Under the pieces are notes generated by a model. That model made no database searches and was not told where the DNA came from. It was given only the letters and a program-made list of their open reading frames with translations. 64,000 bases of DNA from Hellea sp. (GTDB lineage: Bacteria; Pseudomonadota; Alphaproteobacteria; Caulobacterales; Maricaulaceae): contig JAOIVW010000012.1 in the NCBI GenBank assembly GCA_028224375.1, positions 1-64,000 on the forward strand, read 5' to 3'. Each line of letters opens with the position of its first letter. The stretch's first letter is position 1. Shown one piece after another: positions 1 to 8,374 of the stretch. The position numbers were made by a program, and so were the translations under genes.

Positions 1-45
1 GAGCTTAGACAAGATAAATACTTTTAGAACTGATACTGAGAAATA

Positions 46-1089
46 ATGAAAAAAACTCTTGAAAAATTGCTAAAGGAAAACCCTAACGATGCTGTAAAAT
101 GGAATCAGTTAGGACTGATAAACATGCGCAAAGGTCATCTTGACGAAGCTCTTAATGCTTTTGCGAAGGTGGAAGAAGTCACGTTACAAAATACAAACAA
201 TCTACAACTTGCGGCCGCGCTTAGTAACATAGCAAATGTTGCACAAATTCGTGGAGATTTAGATTTAGCGACTGATTATTATGAACGAGCTCTTAGGCTT
301 ATTACAACACTAGGAAATAAAGAGGAAAGAGCTTCTATTTATGGAAATATTGGTAATGTAGCGCAAGTGCGGGGTGATTTAGATGCCGCGATGGAGCATT
401 TTCAGAACGCACTCTCAATAAATGAGTCTCTGGATCGCAAGGATGGCATGGCAAATAACTTCGGAAGCATGGCGAATATCGCTTTTATAAGAGGCGATTT
501 AGAAACAGCGATGCAATTTTACGAACAGTCCTTTGCACTCAACGGGGCCCTTCAGCGTAAAGATGGCATGGCAAACAACTTCGGTAATATGGGTAATGTA
601 GCGCAGTCACGCGGGGATTTGGACGAGGCCATGGACTATTACCAGCAGGCTCTTAAGTTAAATAAAGCCCTTGGCCGCAAAGAGGGAATGGCGTCTAATT
701 ACGGCAATATGGGTGTTGTGGCTCAGTTACGCGGGGATTTAGACAAGTCCATGGATTATTACCAGCAGTCTTTGGAAATCGAAAAAGCTCTTGGCCGCAA
801 GGGGGGTATGGCGTTTGATTACGGCAATATGGGCAATTTGTCCCGCACACGCGGGGATTTGGACGAGGCCATGGAGTATTACCAGCAGGCTTTGAGGTTG
901 AATAAAGCTCTCGGCAGCAAAGAGGGCATGGCCAATGATTACGGTAATATAGGCGTATTATCTAAGTCACGTGGGGATTTGGACGAAGCGAGAGAGTATT
1001 TGCAACAATCTCTTGATTTATTCACAGAGATTGGCGCCGCGCCCCAAATAGCGCAAACGCAAGCTTTGTTGGACTCGCTGGAGGATTAG
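46..1089 (+). CDS. TPR-repeat protein
   Basis: This 347-residue protein is built almost entirely of tetratricopeptide repeats of the long (about 40-residue, kinesin-light-chain/TPR_12-like) type. A recurring unit of the form 'GNMGNVAQSRGDLDEAMDYY' followed by 'QQALKLNKALGRKEGMA' appears about seven times from residue 55 to the C terminus. Repeats of this kind fold into helical solenoids that bind other proteins; no catalytic domain is present. No signal peptide is visible, so a cytoplasmic scaffold role is an inference. The later repeats are also very similar at DNA level (period 120 bp, about 580-1000), which suggests recent duplication or gene conversion. The ATG at 46 is the first in frame. 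The partner is unknown. Confidence 0.85.
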   Translation: MKKTLEKLLKENPNDAVKWNQLGLINMRKGHLDEALNAFAKVEEVTLQNTNNLQLAAALSNIANVAQIRGDLDLATDYYERALRLITTLGNKEERASIYGNIGNVAQVRGDLDAAMEHFQNALSINESLDRKDGMANNFGSMANIAFIRGDLETAMQFYEQSFALNGALQRKDGMANNFGNMGNVAQSRGDLDEAMDYYQQALKLNKALGRKEGMASNYGNMGVVAQLRGDLDKSMDYYQQSLEIEKALGRKGGMAFDYGNMGNLSRTRGDLDEAMEYYQQALRLNKALGSKEGMANDYGNIGVLSKSRGDLDEAREYLQQSLDLFTEIGAAPQIAQTQALLDSLED

Positions 1090-1165
1090 ACTTCTGCTAG
1101 GCATTGTCGTCAACTGCCTCATATCCGCGTGACTCTCCCCCTTACGTCCCCTAAAAGCCGCGCTT

Positions 1166-1924
1166 ATGAGTGAAAGCGCCTCACATATCGCCCCAAAACC
1201 GTGGCACGCCTCGGTTTTGACGCTATTTCCGCAGTGCTTTCCGGGTGTCTTGGGCGCGTCTATTATTGGCGGGGCTGAAAAAAGCGGTATTTGGCGGCTG
1301 GAAACGGTGGACATACGCGATTTTTCCGTTAATAGGCACCGAACTGTCGATAGTCCGCCATCTGGCGGCGGTCCCGGAATGGTCTTAAAACCTGATGTGG
1401 CTGCAAAAGCGATTGATAGTGTGGCTACGGTCTCTCATGAAAATGGGGGGGATAGCCGCCCACTGATTTATTTGACCCCCCGGGGCAAGCCGCTAACCCA
1501 GAAACGGGTCAGGGAGCTGGCATCGGGCCCGGGTCTTATTGCGTTTTGTGGACGGTTTGAAGGGCTTGACCAGCGCGTCATAGAAGGCCGCCAAATGGAA
1601 GAGATTTCCATAGGCGACTTTATATTAGCGGGCGGCGAGGTAGCGGCACAAGTGATGATCGAAGCCTGTGTGCGGCTTCTTCCCGGGGTTCTGGGGGACG
1701 CGCAAAGTGCTTCGGAGGAAAGTTTTGAAAACGGTTTGCTGGAGTATCCGCTCTATACCAAGCCAAGAGAATTTGAAGGCCGGGCTATCCCGGAGGTGTT
1801 GTTATCAGGCGATCATAAAAAGATCGCAGATTGGCGGCGCCAAGAAAGTGAAAAGATTACCAAGGCCCGACGCCCAGATATGTGGACGGCCTATAAAAAT
1901 GGAGACGATCATGAACGTGATTGA
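1166..1924 (+). CDS. trmD: tRNA (guanine37-N1)-methyltransferase TrmD
   Basis: TrmD transfers methyl from S-adenosylmethionine to N1 of G37 next to the anticodon and prevents +1 frameshifting. The 252-residue length fits the family. Diagnostic SPOUT trefoil-knot motifs are visible: [16 protein letters not shown] (about residues 62-77), [41 protein letters not shown] and VLLSGDH. The reading frame ends 14 bp inside rplS, as in the conserved trmD-rplS unit, so the two are probably co-transcribed. The usual upstream partners rpsP and rimM are absent here and a TPR gene takes that position. Confidence 0.97.
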   Translation: MSESASHIAPKPWHASVLTLFPQCFPGVLGASIIGGAEKSGIWRLETVDIRDFSVNRHRTVDSPPSGGGPGMVLKPDVAAKAIDSVATVSHENGGDSRPLIYLTPRGKPLTQKRVRELASGPGLIAFCGRFEGLDQRVIEGRQMEEISIGDFILAGGEVAAQVMIEACVRLLPGVLGDAQSASEESFENGLLEYPLYTKPREFEGRAIPEVLLSGDHKKIADWRRQESEKITKARRPDMWTAYKNGDDHERD

Positions 1925-2330
1925 AAAACTAAATAAAGCCGAAGAAGCGCGCCTCCTTGAAGGCGGCAAAGTCATCCCTGATTTCTCAGCCGGTGATACG
2001 CTTATCGTCCAAGTCCGCATCACAGAGGGCACACGTACCCGTCTGCAAGCCTTTGAAGGCGTGTGTATTGCCCGCTCTGGCAAAGGCGTAAATGAGAGCT
2101 TCACAGTGCGTAAGATTAGCTACGGCGAAGGTGTTGAGCGCGTCTTCCCTGTCTTCTCCCCACTGGTCGAGGAAATTCAAATTAAGCGCAAAGGTAAAGT
2201 CCGCCGCGCGAAACTATATTATCTGCGTGATCGCCGCGGTAAATCTGCCCGTATCGTCGAGCGCACAACAGGCCGAGGCATCGTCGCAGCCCGTAAAAAA
2301 GGCGAAGCGCGTAAGAAAAAAGAAAAATAA
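1911..2330 (+). CDS. rplS: 50S ribosomal protein L19
   Basis: L19 sits at the 30S-50S interface of the ribosome. The 139-residue product starting [15 protein letters not shown] shows the family pattern: [13 protein letters not shown], the '[13 protein letters not shown]' loop, [11 protein letters not shown] and the basic stretch [15 protein letters not shown], with a lysine-rich tail. The ATG at 1911 overlaps the 3' end of trmD by 14 bp, which fits translational coupling; a longer in-frame upstream extension exists but does not match L19. A strong intrinsic terminator follows at once. Confidence 0.97.
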   Translation: MNVIEKLNKAEEARLLEGGKVIPDFSAGDTLIVQVRITEGTRTRLQAFEGVCIARSGKGVNESFTVRKISYGEGVERVFPVFSPLVEEIQIKRKGKVRRAKLYYLRDRRGKSARIVERTTGRGIVAARKKGEARKKKEK

Positions 2331-2356
2331 AGCCAAAACGCTTTATCAAATTTCAA

Positions 2357-2386
2357 AACCCGTCCCTTTGAGGGCGGGTTTTTTAT
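2357..2386 (+). terminator. Rho-independent terminator after rplS
   Basis: The arms AACCCGTCCCT and AGGGCGGGTT form a GC-rich stem with a short loop, followed by a run of T residues. It lies 27 bp after the rplS stop codon and would end the trmD-rplS transcript. Confidence 0.9.
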
Positions 2387-2453
2387 TGTGTTATTTTCTT
2401 TTGACAGAGATAACAATTTTTCTCACTGTAAACGCATTAATTTGGGGATTTTT

Positions 2454-2906
2454 ATGTTACGAATCTTAGTCATTACTGCCTTCCTTGTAGGCCCGACTAT
2501 CGCAATATCAACTAATAGCTTTGCCGCTGAGCAAAGTGAGAAGAAACTGAGTAAAAAAGAACGAAAAGCTCTTAAGGCAAAAAATGCTAAAATAGGGCGT
2601 ATGTCATCAATGTGTATAGGGGCTTTGGCATTTTCGACACTTGATGATGAATCGATAAAAGAGACTCCAGAACATAAAGCGTCTTCAGCTTTTTGGAGTT
2701 CTAAGTTGGATGGTGTTGTTAATAGCGTGAAGCCTACAAAACGTCAAAAACTTGGGGAGGCGTATATCCAACAGGGGAGTAGTGCGCTTACAAAATTTGG
2801 GAACGGCAATTTGATTTTAGGAAGCAAGAAAGCAGAGTCTGTTTGTAAGATGATTGAAATGGAAGGTATGGATGGCCCAACAGCTTCAATGATGTTGGGA
2901 CAGTAA
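2454..2906 (+). CDS. Small secreted protein of unknown function
   Basis: The 150-residue product starts MLRILVITAFLVGPTIAIS and has a classic N-terminal signal peptide, with probable cleavage near SFAAEQ (about residues 24-29). A lysine-rich segment (KKLSKKERKALKAKNAK) follows, then a small soluble domain with two cysteines. I chose the ATG at 2454 because the signal peptide begins there; an in-frame extension to 2388 would bury the signal sequence and start inside the terminator. Periplasmic or exported location is inferred. I do not recognise the family. Confidence 0.6.
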   Translation: MLRILVITAFLVGPTIAISTNSFAAEQSEKKLSKKERKALKAKNAKIGRMSSMCIGALAFSTLDDESIKETPEHKASSAFWSSKLDGVVNSVKPTKRQKLGEAYIQQGSSALTKFGNGNLILGSKKAESVCKMIEMEGMDGPTASMMLGQ

Positions 2907-2919
2907 TTTAATTCCTTTG

Positions 2920-3099
2920 CTATAACGCACCGAAATCAGATCCACCGCAACTTCCCCTGTAATCGGGAAGTTCCGAGAGTGTTTTCCATCTAAGATCTAA
3001 GGGATTGTCTTTGTGAGGGAACATAGTTTCAAGAAATGCCGTGCCAGCAAAAAAGAATGATAACATCGTGATAACGGTTAATATCTTTGAGATTGTCAT
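2920..3099 (-). CDS. Possible small membrane or secreted protein (59 aa)
   Basis: The ATG at 3099 opens a 59-residue frame starting MTISKILTVITMLSFFFAGT, a plausible signal peptide or single membrane helix, followed by a short polar tail with one Cys. Its position between two plus-strand genes and its good hydrophobic start favour a real gene, but nothing identifies it and no strong ribosome binding site is visible. A longer start at 3159 would add a poor N terminus. It could be spurious. Confidence 0.35.
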   Translation of the reverse strand: MTISKILTVITMLSFFFAGTAFLETMFPHKDNPLDLRWKTLSELPDYRGSCGGSDFGAL

Positions 3100-3254
3100 A
3101 ATAAGGGCAGCCTTGTTGTAATTATAATGAGCGTTTTGAGTAGAAAGACAAACAAGCACACGTAAAAAGCTGTGGAAACGCGTTTAGAAATGATTTTTCA
3201 CATAAAATTATAATTCTCTCGCAACGATTGTAAGGCTGCTCTATATTACGCTTG

Positions 3255-5540
3255 ATGAGTGTGGACCCTAATATAAAGGCCAAACCGCCCAAATTGATGC
3301 AGGCTATTCGTGAGGCTATGGCCGGTACGGATTCTGTGCAAGGGCGTCTGGACGACTTTGTACAGGTCATATCCAATGCGATGCGGGTCAAAGTGGCGTC
3401 GATTTATCTGCTGCGTCCGGGGGAGGATTTAGAACTCTCGGCCACGCAAGGCCTTAAGAAATCAGCTGTTCATATAACACGGATGAAACCGGGCGAAGGT
3501 TTGGTGGGGCATGTGGCCTTGACGGCGCGGCCTTTAAATCTGGCCGATGCTCCGACCCATCCGCTCTTCTCTTATCGTCCTGAAACTGGCGAAGACCCTT
3601 ATAATTCATTTCTAGGCGTGCCGATATTGCGCGGCGGACGAACATTAGGCGTTTTGGTTGTCCAGTCCATTCAAGCACGGAGTTTTAACGAAGAAGAAGT
3701 CGAAGACCTGCTCACCGTGGCCATGGTTTTGGCTGAAATTATTGTCGATGATGAACGCGTGGGCGGTAAGAAAGGCGCGCTGAAAGGCATCACGCTCGCG
3801 CCCGTTAAGCCTGAAACTGTAAAGGGGAAATCTTTTGCGGGCGGGCTTGTCGAAGGTCATGCCTATTTACATATGCCGCCCGTTGCGCCCGCCAACATGC
3901 TGGCGGATAATATTGCGGCAGAAGAAATTCGCCTTGAGGAAGGCGTGGCTGTGCTTCGCGCTTCGGTTGACGCGATGGTGGCAGGAGATACCGCCAAGCT
4001 GTCCCGCGCCAGTAAAGAAATTTACGAGACGTACCGCATGTTCGCCTATGACCGAAAATGGGTGAAAAGATTGCGTGAGGCTGTGCATTCTGGCCTCACC
4101 GCCGAAGCCGCCGTGGAGCGTGTGCGTAATGAACATCGTGCGCGGTTGATGAAATCCCGTGATCCTTATTTGCGTGCCCGGCTACATGACCTTGAAGATT
4201 TGGCCAACCGCCTCTTGCGTGCTCTGTCAGGCGAATCCTTGGGCCCGGGGAATAAAAATATTTCCGATGATGCGATTATTTTTGCCCGCGAAATTGGTCC
4301 GGCTGAGCTTTTGGATTATGACCGCAATAAACTTCGCGGGATTGTCCTTGAAGAAGGCTCTGCCTCCTCTCACACGGCTATTATTTGCCGCGCTATTGGC
4401 ATCCCTTTGGTGGGCCGCGCTGAGGGTGTGCTCGATTTGATTGAAACAGGCGATCAGGTGCTGCTCGACGGCGAAGACGGGGTTGCTTATATCCGCCCGC
4501 TGGATACGCAGATTTCCGGCTTTAAAATGCGGCAAAATATTCGCGGCGAGATGAGCCGCGCCTATCAAGCGATGAAATTCACGCCTGCTAAGACGATGGA
4601 TGGGCGTCGTATTTCTTTGCAATTAAATGCCGGACTTTTGGTGGACTTGCCGCAGCTCGACCAAGCCGGCGCGGACGGCATTGGACTATTCAGAACCGAG
4701 TTCCAATTCATGGTGTCCGAATTTATGCCGCGCCTACAGGAGCAGACAGAGCTTTACCGCAAAGCGATAGAGGCCGCCGGCAACCGCCCTGTGACCTTCC
4801 GCACGCTTGATTTGGGCGGAGATAAAATTTTGCCCTATATGGACCCGGTGCCTGAAGAGAATCCGGCCATTGGGTGGCGAGCTATTCGGATTGCGCTCGA
4901 TCGTCCTGGCCTGATGCGTTATCAACTTCGCGCGCTCATTGCGGCGGCGGCGGGTAGGCATTTGAAAGTCATGTTCCCGATGGTGGCGACAGTTGATGAA
5001 TTTATAGAGGCGCGAGAACTGTTTGACCGCGAAGTCGAACGGGCCAAAAAATTAGGGCAAGAGCTTCCGCAAAAAATAGAAGTTGGCGTGATGCTGGAAA
5101 CGCCGTCACTGGCCTGGCAAGTAGTCTCCGTTTGTGATCATGCTGATTTTGTCTCGGTAGGGGCGAATGATTTGATGCAGTTTTTCTTTGCGGCGGACCG
5201 CGATAACGCCCGGGTTTCAGACCGCTATGATCCGCTGCACCCTGCGGCGGTGTCTATCCTGAAATTTATCGCTGATGGCTGTTTGCGTAGCGGCGTGCCT
5301 GTTTCTGTTTGCGGGGCCATTGCGGGCCGTCCGCTCGAAGCCATCACTCTGGTGGCTTTAGGTTATGACCAACTCTCAATGCCGGTCACAGGTATCGGCC
5401 CCGTCAAAGCCGCGATATTAAGGCTCGACGCCGCCAAACTGCGAGAGCGGCTGGAGCCGCATGTCTCGATTAATTCCCGTCTCTCAACATTGCGCGATAT
5501 TGTAAGGGAGTTTTGCCTGGAAGAAGGCATTCCGATTTAA
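3255..5540 (+). CDS. ptsP: Phosphoenolpyruvate-protein phosphotransferase PtsP (enzyme I-Ntr)
   Basis: PtsP takes phosphate from phosphoenolpyruvate and passes it to NPr (PtsO) in the nitrogen-related phosphotransferase system, a regulatory relay rather than a sugar transporter. The 761 residues comprise an N-terminal GAF sensor domain (about 18-165), the PEP-utilising N and mobile domains with the phospho-acceptor His373 in EGSASSHTAIICRAIG, and a C-terminal TIM barrel with GIGLFRTEFQFM, VSVGANDLMQFFFAADRDN and the active Cys686 in VSVCGAIAGRP. A TTG precedes the ATG at 3255; I prefer the ATG. No other pts gene is adjacent in this window. Confidence 0.95.
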   Translation: MSVDPNIKAKPPKLMQAIREAMAGTDSVQGRLDDFVQVISNAMRVKVASIYLLRPGEDLELSATQGLKKSAVHITRMKPGEGLVGHVALTARPLNLADAPTHPLFSYRPETGEDPYNSFLGVPILRGGRTLGVLVVQSIQARSFNEEEVEDLLTVAMVLAEIIVDDERVGGKKGALKGITLAPVKPETVKGKSFAGGLVEGHAYLHMPPVAPANMLADNIAAEEIRLEEGVAVLRASVDAMVAGDTAKLSRASKEIYETYRMFAYDRKWVKRLREAVHSGLTAEAAVERVRNEHRARLMKSRDPYLRARLHDLEDLANRLLRALSGESLGPGNKNISDDAIIFAREIGPAELLDYDRNKLRGIVLEEGSASSHTAIICRAIGIPLVGRAEGVLDLIETGDQVLLDGEDGVAYIRPLDTQISGFKMRQNIRGEMSRAYQAMKFTPAKTMDGRRISLQLNAGLLVDLPQLDQAGADGIGLFRTEFQFMVSEFMPRLQEQTELYRKAIEAAGNRPVTFRTLDLGGDKILPYMDPVPEENPAIGWRAIRIALDRPGLMRYQLRALIAAAAGRHLKVMFPMVATVDEFIEARELFDREVERAKKLGQELPQKIEVGVMLETPSLAWQVVSVCDHADFVSVGANDLMQFFFAADRDNARVSDRYDPLHPAAVSILKFIADGCLRSGVPVSVCGAIAGRPLEAITLVALGYDQLSMPVTGIGPVKAAILRLDAAKLRERLEPHVSINSRLSTLRDIVREFCLEEGIPI

Positions 5541-5550
5541 CTAAAAACTG

Positions 5551-5650
5551 CCTCACCCTGAGGCGATGCGGAGCATCGGGACTCGAAGGGTCTGTGCGTG
5601 TGGCTACCGTCCTTCGAGACATTCGCTACGCTCATTCCTCAGGATGAGGA
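5551..5650. repeat. Intergenic long palindromic element
   Basis: A roughly 100-bp imperfect inverted repeat fills the gap between ptsP and the next gene. The left arm begins CCTCACCCTGAGG and runs to ACTCGAAGG; the right arm begins CCTTCGAGAC and ends CTCAGGATGAGG. Palindromes of this look (CCTTCGAG cores and CTCAGG..GAGG ends) are widespread repeated intergenic units in alphaproteobacteria. Because the flanking genes converge, it could also act as a bidirectional terminator. Confidence 0.75.
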
Positions 5651-5659
5651 TAAAACTAT

Positions 5660-7354
5660 TTATATCTTATCAGGATAAATCGGGCGGATGTCATAGGGAA
5701 TATCATCTAGATGTCCGATGACGATTTTGGCTTCTGCATCAAGCGGGAGATACTCATCTAAAAAGACTTTCACCGCGCCGTAATTACCATCGCCTTGGAG
5801 GCGGACAATCTCGCCTGTCAGATCAGAAATAGCTTGTTCCAACTTCGGGAAATCAATCTTAAACCGCTCTTGCTCAGGGAGCCATTCAACGGCACCGGCA
5901 TCGCGAAAATAATTATATTGATAGGCTGCGCCTTTGGCATGGGCTGCGCCTGTCCCGAAACGCATAGAGCGAAATTTACCTGTGAAGTAAGTCGCGAGAT
6001 AAGCTTCTTTTTCAGCAATAGGCAGTTCGCCGCGCTCCATCATATAGAGAATATTATACGCGCCCATGACGTCCGCTTTGCCTTCTTCGACGCCTGAATA
6101 AAGCTCTTTAAGCTGGGCGTTCACTGTCGTTTCAACTCCATCTACTGTAATCGTGCCAGGGCCGAGCGAGTGTGAGAGCTCATGAAACAGCGTATTATTA
6201 CTCATCCATTTTTTCGCCGTTAATTTGGCCTGATCCGCGACCAAAACACGTTCGCCTATCGGGGCTAAGATACGATCATATTTTGCGCCGAGCACATTAT
6301 TGAGAATGACTTTTTTCGCGCCTTTGGCCTCGCGCACACGCTCATCATTGGGCAGGTTAAAAGCAATGGTCTGAACGCCGTTTTCATTATCGCCGCCGCC
6401 ATGAACTTGATAAGTCACTGCAATCGGGCTTTCAAAGCCGCGGTCAAAGTTTTTATATTTGTCCTCGACAGGAAGGTTGGCCTCCATATCTTTGAGGAAG
6501 TCTTTATATTTCGCGAGCGCTTTTGACTCTTCCGGGTTCTTGACCGTCACAAAACTTTCAAAGGCGGTCTTATAGCCGAAGAGCTGATCGTCATAGACCT
6601 CATAGGGGCCAATCGCGACTTCGATGTTGCCCAATAGGTCCATCCACGCCATTTCAGAGTCAAAGTAATCATCAGTTCTAAAGGCTATTGAGCGTAGGCG
6701 TAAAAACCGCTTGAGACGATTACTCTGACCATTGGTGGGTAAAAGGTCAGAGGCTTCACGAAGAAGCTTACCCGCCGGCCGAAGCCATTGCGCGTAAGCT
6801 TTCGAATAAGGTACGGCAATGAGTTTGTCGCCGTCGCGGCGAATAACGGTATAGCCTGACCGGAAGGCCTCTTCATCTTCGGGGTGAGCCGTAATCCAGT
6901 CTTCAAATTCCTGTTTCGTCATATCCGCAGGATAAAAACCTGCGCCTTTGGGGCAGGGCGTGTCACCATAAAAAACATGTCCGTCTTCAAGGCTGTCACA
7001 GACGCCAAAATGCAAATCAAACATATCTAGCAAAAGCTGTTTATCAGGCCGGTCGCTGGCGGCGATTTCAGCCCGGATTTCCGGGTTTCTGACATCAAGC
7101 TGGCGAAGATAGACTTCGGATAATAATTCACTGGCTTCAATAATTTTGTTAACGGCGGCGCGTTCGCCCTCGGTCAGGAAAGATGTATCAGGGTTCATTT
7201 TGACTTCGGCGAATTTTTCATATTGCCGAGACAAATTATAGCCGTCATCGTCGGCTTGCACTTGAGCGGGCGTAATATCGACTTCATTGTGTTTAGGGCC
7301 GCAGGCACTTAGAAGAGCAGCGGCGGCGATAGAGGCTAATAATAATGAACGCAT
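5660..7354 (-). CDS. M49-like zinc metallopeptidase lipoprotein
   Basis: A 564-residue lipoprotein: the signal sequence ends in the lipobox LLSAC (Cys18), so the mature protein should be anchored in the outer or inner membrane facing the periplasm. The C-terminal half carries a zinc site NTLFHELSHSLGPG (HExxH) and, about 50 residues later, EEGKADVMGAYN, the arrangement of dipeptidyl-peptidase III (M49)-like enzymes in which the second motif supplies the third zinc ligand. Classical DPP III has HExxGH; this short HExxH form is typical of bacterial relatives, as far as I recall. Predicted role: peptide hydrolysis at the cell envelope. Substrate unknown. Confidence 0.8.
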   Translation of the reverse strand: MRSLLLASIAAAALLSACGPKHNEVDITPAQVQADDDGYNLSRQYEKFAEVKMNPDTSFLTEGERAAVNKIIEASELLSEVYLRQLDVRNPEIRAEIAASDRPDKQLLLDMFDLHFGVCDSLEDGHVFYGDTPCPKGAGFYPADMTKQEFEDWITAHPEDEEAFRSGYTVIRRDGDKLIAVPYSKAYAQWLRPAGKLLREASDLLPTNGQSNRLKRFLRLRSIAFRTDDYFDSEMAWMDLLGNIEVAIGPYEVYDDQLFGYKTAFESFVTVKNPEESKALAKYKDFLKDMEANLPVEDKYKNFDRGFESPIAVTYQVHGGGDNENGVQTIAFNLPNDERVREAKGAKKVILNNVLGAKYDRILAPIGERVLVADQAKLTAKKWMSNNTLFHELSHSLGPGTITVDGVETTVNAQLKELYSGVEEGKADVMGAYNILYMMERGELPIAEKEAYLATYFTGKFRSMRFGTGAAHAKGAAYQYNYFRDAGAVEWLPEQERFKIDFPKLEQAISDLTGEIVRLQGDGNYGAVKVFLDEYLPLDAEAKIVIGHLDDIPYDIRPIYPDKI

Positions 7355-7457
7355 GAGAGAATCCTGAAGTCAGTTTGTCGATGATTTAACTGATTTGCTC
7401 AGCTTTTATAAGAGTAAAGATAAGAGAATTACGGCGAGTCTATGGCGCAGGCTGTTA

Positions 7458-7892
7458 TTAGAGCGCCGCCGTTATTTTTCCTGCCAGAACGGTCAAGGCA
7501 TCTATATCCGCCATAGTCCCCGCGCCGCCATGCGCGCCAAGGCCTAGTCCTGTATAACGCGGAATAATATGGACGTGCGTATGAAAGACGGTCTGCCCGG
7601 CAGGGGCGCCATTAAATTGGGTGATGACAATGCCGTCAGGCTTCAGAGCGATTTCCACAGCCTTGGCGATACGCTGCACCGAGCCGAAGAGGCGGCCAAT
7701 ATCTTTGGCGTTGGTTTCGAGCAGATTTCGCGACGGGGCTTTAGGAATAACTAATGTGTGTCCCTCTGATTGCGGAAACATATCCATGAAAGACAAGATG
7801 TTGTCATCTTCATAGACTTTTACGCAAGGCATCTCGCCGCGCAGAATTCGCGCAAATATATTATCTGTCTCGTAATCTCCGTGAAGGCTCAT
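7458..7892 (-). CDS. HIT family nucleotide-binding hydrolase
   Basis: The 144-residue protein has the histidine-triad signature HTHVHIIPR (about residues 103-111), whose His residues act on the alpha-phosphate of nucleotides, plus the HIT N-terminal pattern DNIFARILRGEMPCVKVYEDD and GHTLVIPK. HINT/HIT proteins hydrolyse AMP-lysine or dinucleoside polyphosphates. Its start overlaps the end of the upstream gene by 4 bp (ATGA), so the two are translationally coupled. Confidence 0.93.
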   Translation of the reverse strand: MSLHGDYETDNIFARILRGEMPCVKVYEDDNILSFMDMFPQSEGHTLVIPKAPSRNLLETNAKDIGRLFGSVQRIAKAVEIALKPDGIVITQFNGAPAGQTVFHTHVHIIPRYTGLGLGAHGGAGTMADIDALTVLAGKITAAL

Positions 7893-8368
7893 GGGGTTTC
7901 TCTCAATTTTGGAACAGCTACATATTTAGCGTGGGCTAACATGATGATGAAGAAGGCAAAAGTTATATTCGCAAGAAGAGCTATCAACAAGCCTTGTGAA
8001 AACACTAAGACGTCTAATGTTATGAGCAATATCAACGCGGCTATCTGAATGAAGGGCGAAAGTAAAAATATGAAGAAAAACGGGTTCATCGTTAAAACGC
8101 TGGCTTGAATTAAATCGCGTATCCAGCGATTTTTAATGGGGTCAAAATCTGTGATGGCTTTTGTTTCTTTAATATAAACTTTGGCGTCCTCTATCTCTTG
8201 AGACGGGAGCATAATCTGAATTCCATCCAAAGCCCCTAAATATCCGATAGCAATAAAGCCGTGATAATAGTTTTGGAATGTAGGATGAAATCCCCCAGCC
8301 TCTAAAAGGCTATAAATGACAACAGCATCCGCAGGACTATTTGTTTTATGGGCAAGTATAAGTGGCAT
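7889..8368 (-). CDS. DUF2007-like membrane protein
   Basis: The 159-residue protein begins with a small alpha/beta domain (MPLILAHKTNSPADAVVIYSL and SLLEAGGFHPTF) that resembles the DUF2007 'putative signal transducing protein' family, in which a short domain discriminates substrates or ligands. It is followed by two hydrophobic segments (about 95-145) that should cross the inner membrane. It overlaps the HIT gene by 4 bp downstream. Function unknown; the domain assignment is by pattern only. Confidence 0.65.
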   Translation of the reverse strand: MPLILAHKTNSPADAVVIYSLLEAGGFHPTFQNYYHGFIAIGYLGALDGIQIMLPSQEIEDAKVYIKETKAITDFDPIKNRWIRDLIQASVLTMNPFFFIFLLSPFIQIAALILLITLDVLVFSQGLLIALLANITFAFFIIMLAHAKYVAVPKLRETP

Positions 8369-8374
8369 TAGCCA

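Noticed and set aside
580-1010. CRISPR-like regular repeats
   Set aside because: The 120-bp period is in frame and encodes TPR units; there are no short palindromic repeats with unique spacers, and no cas genes anywhere in the window.
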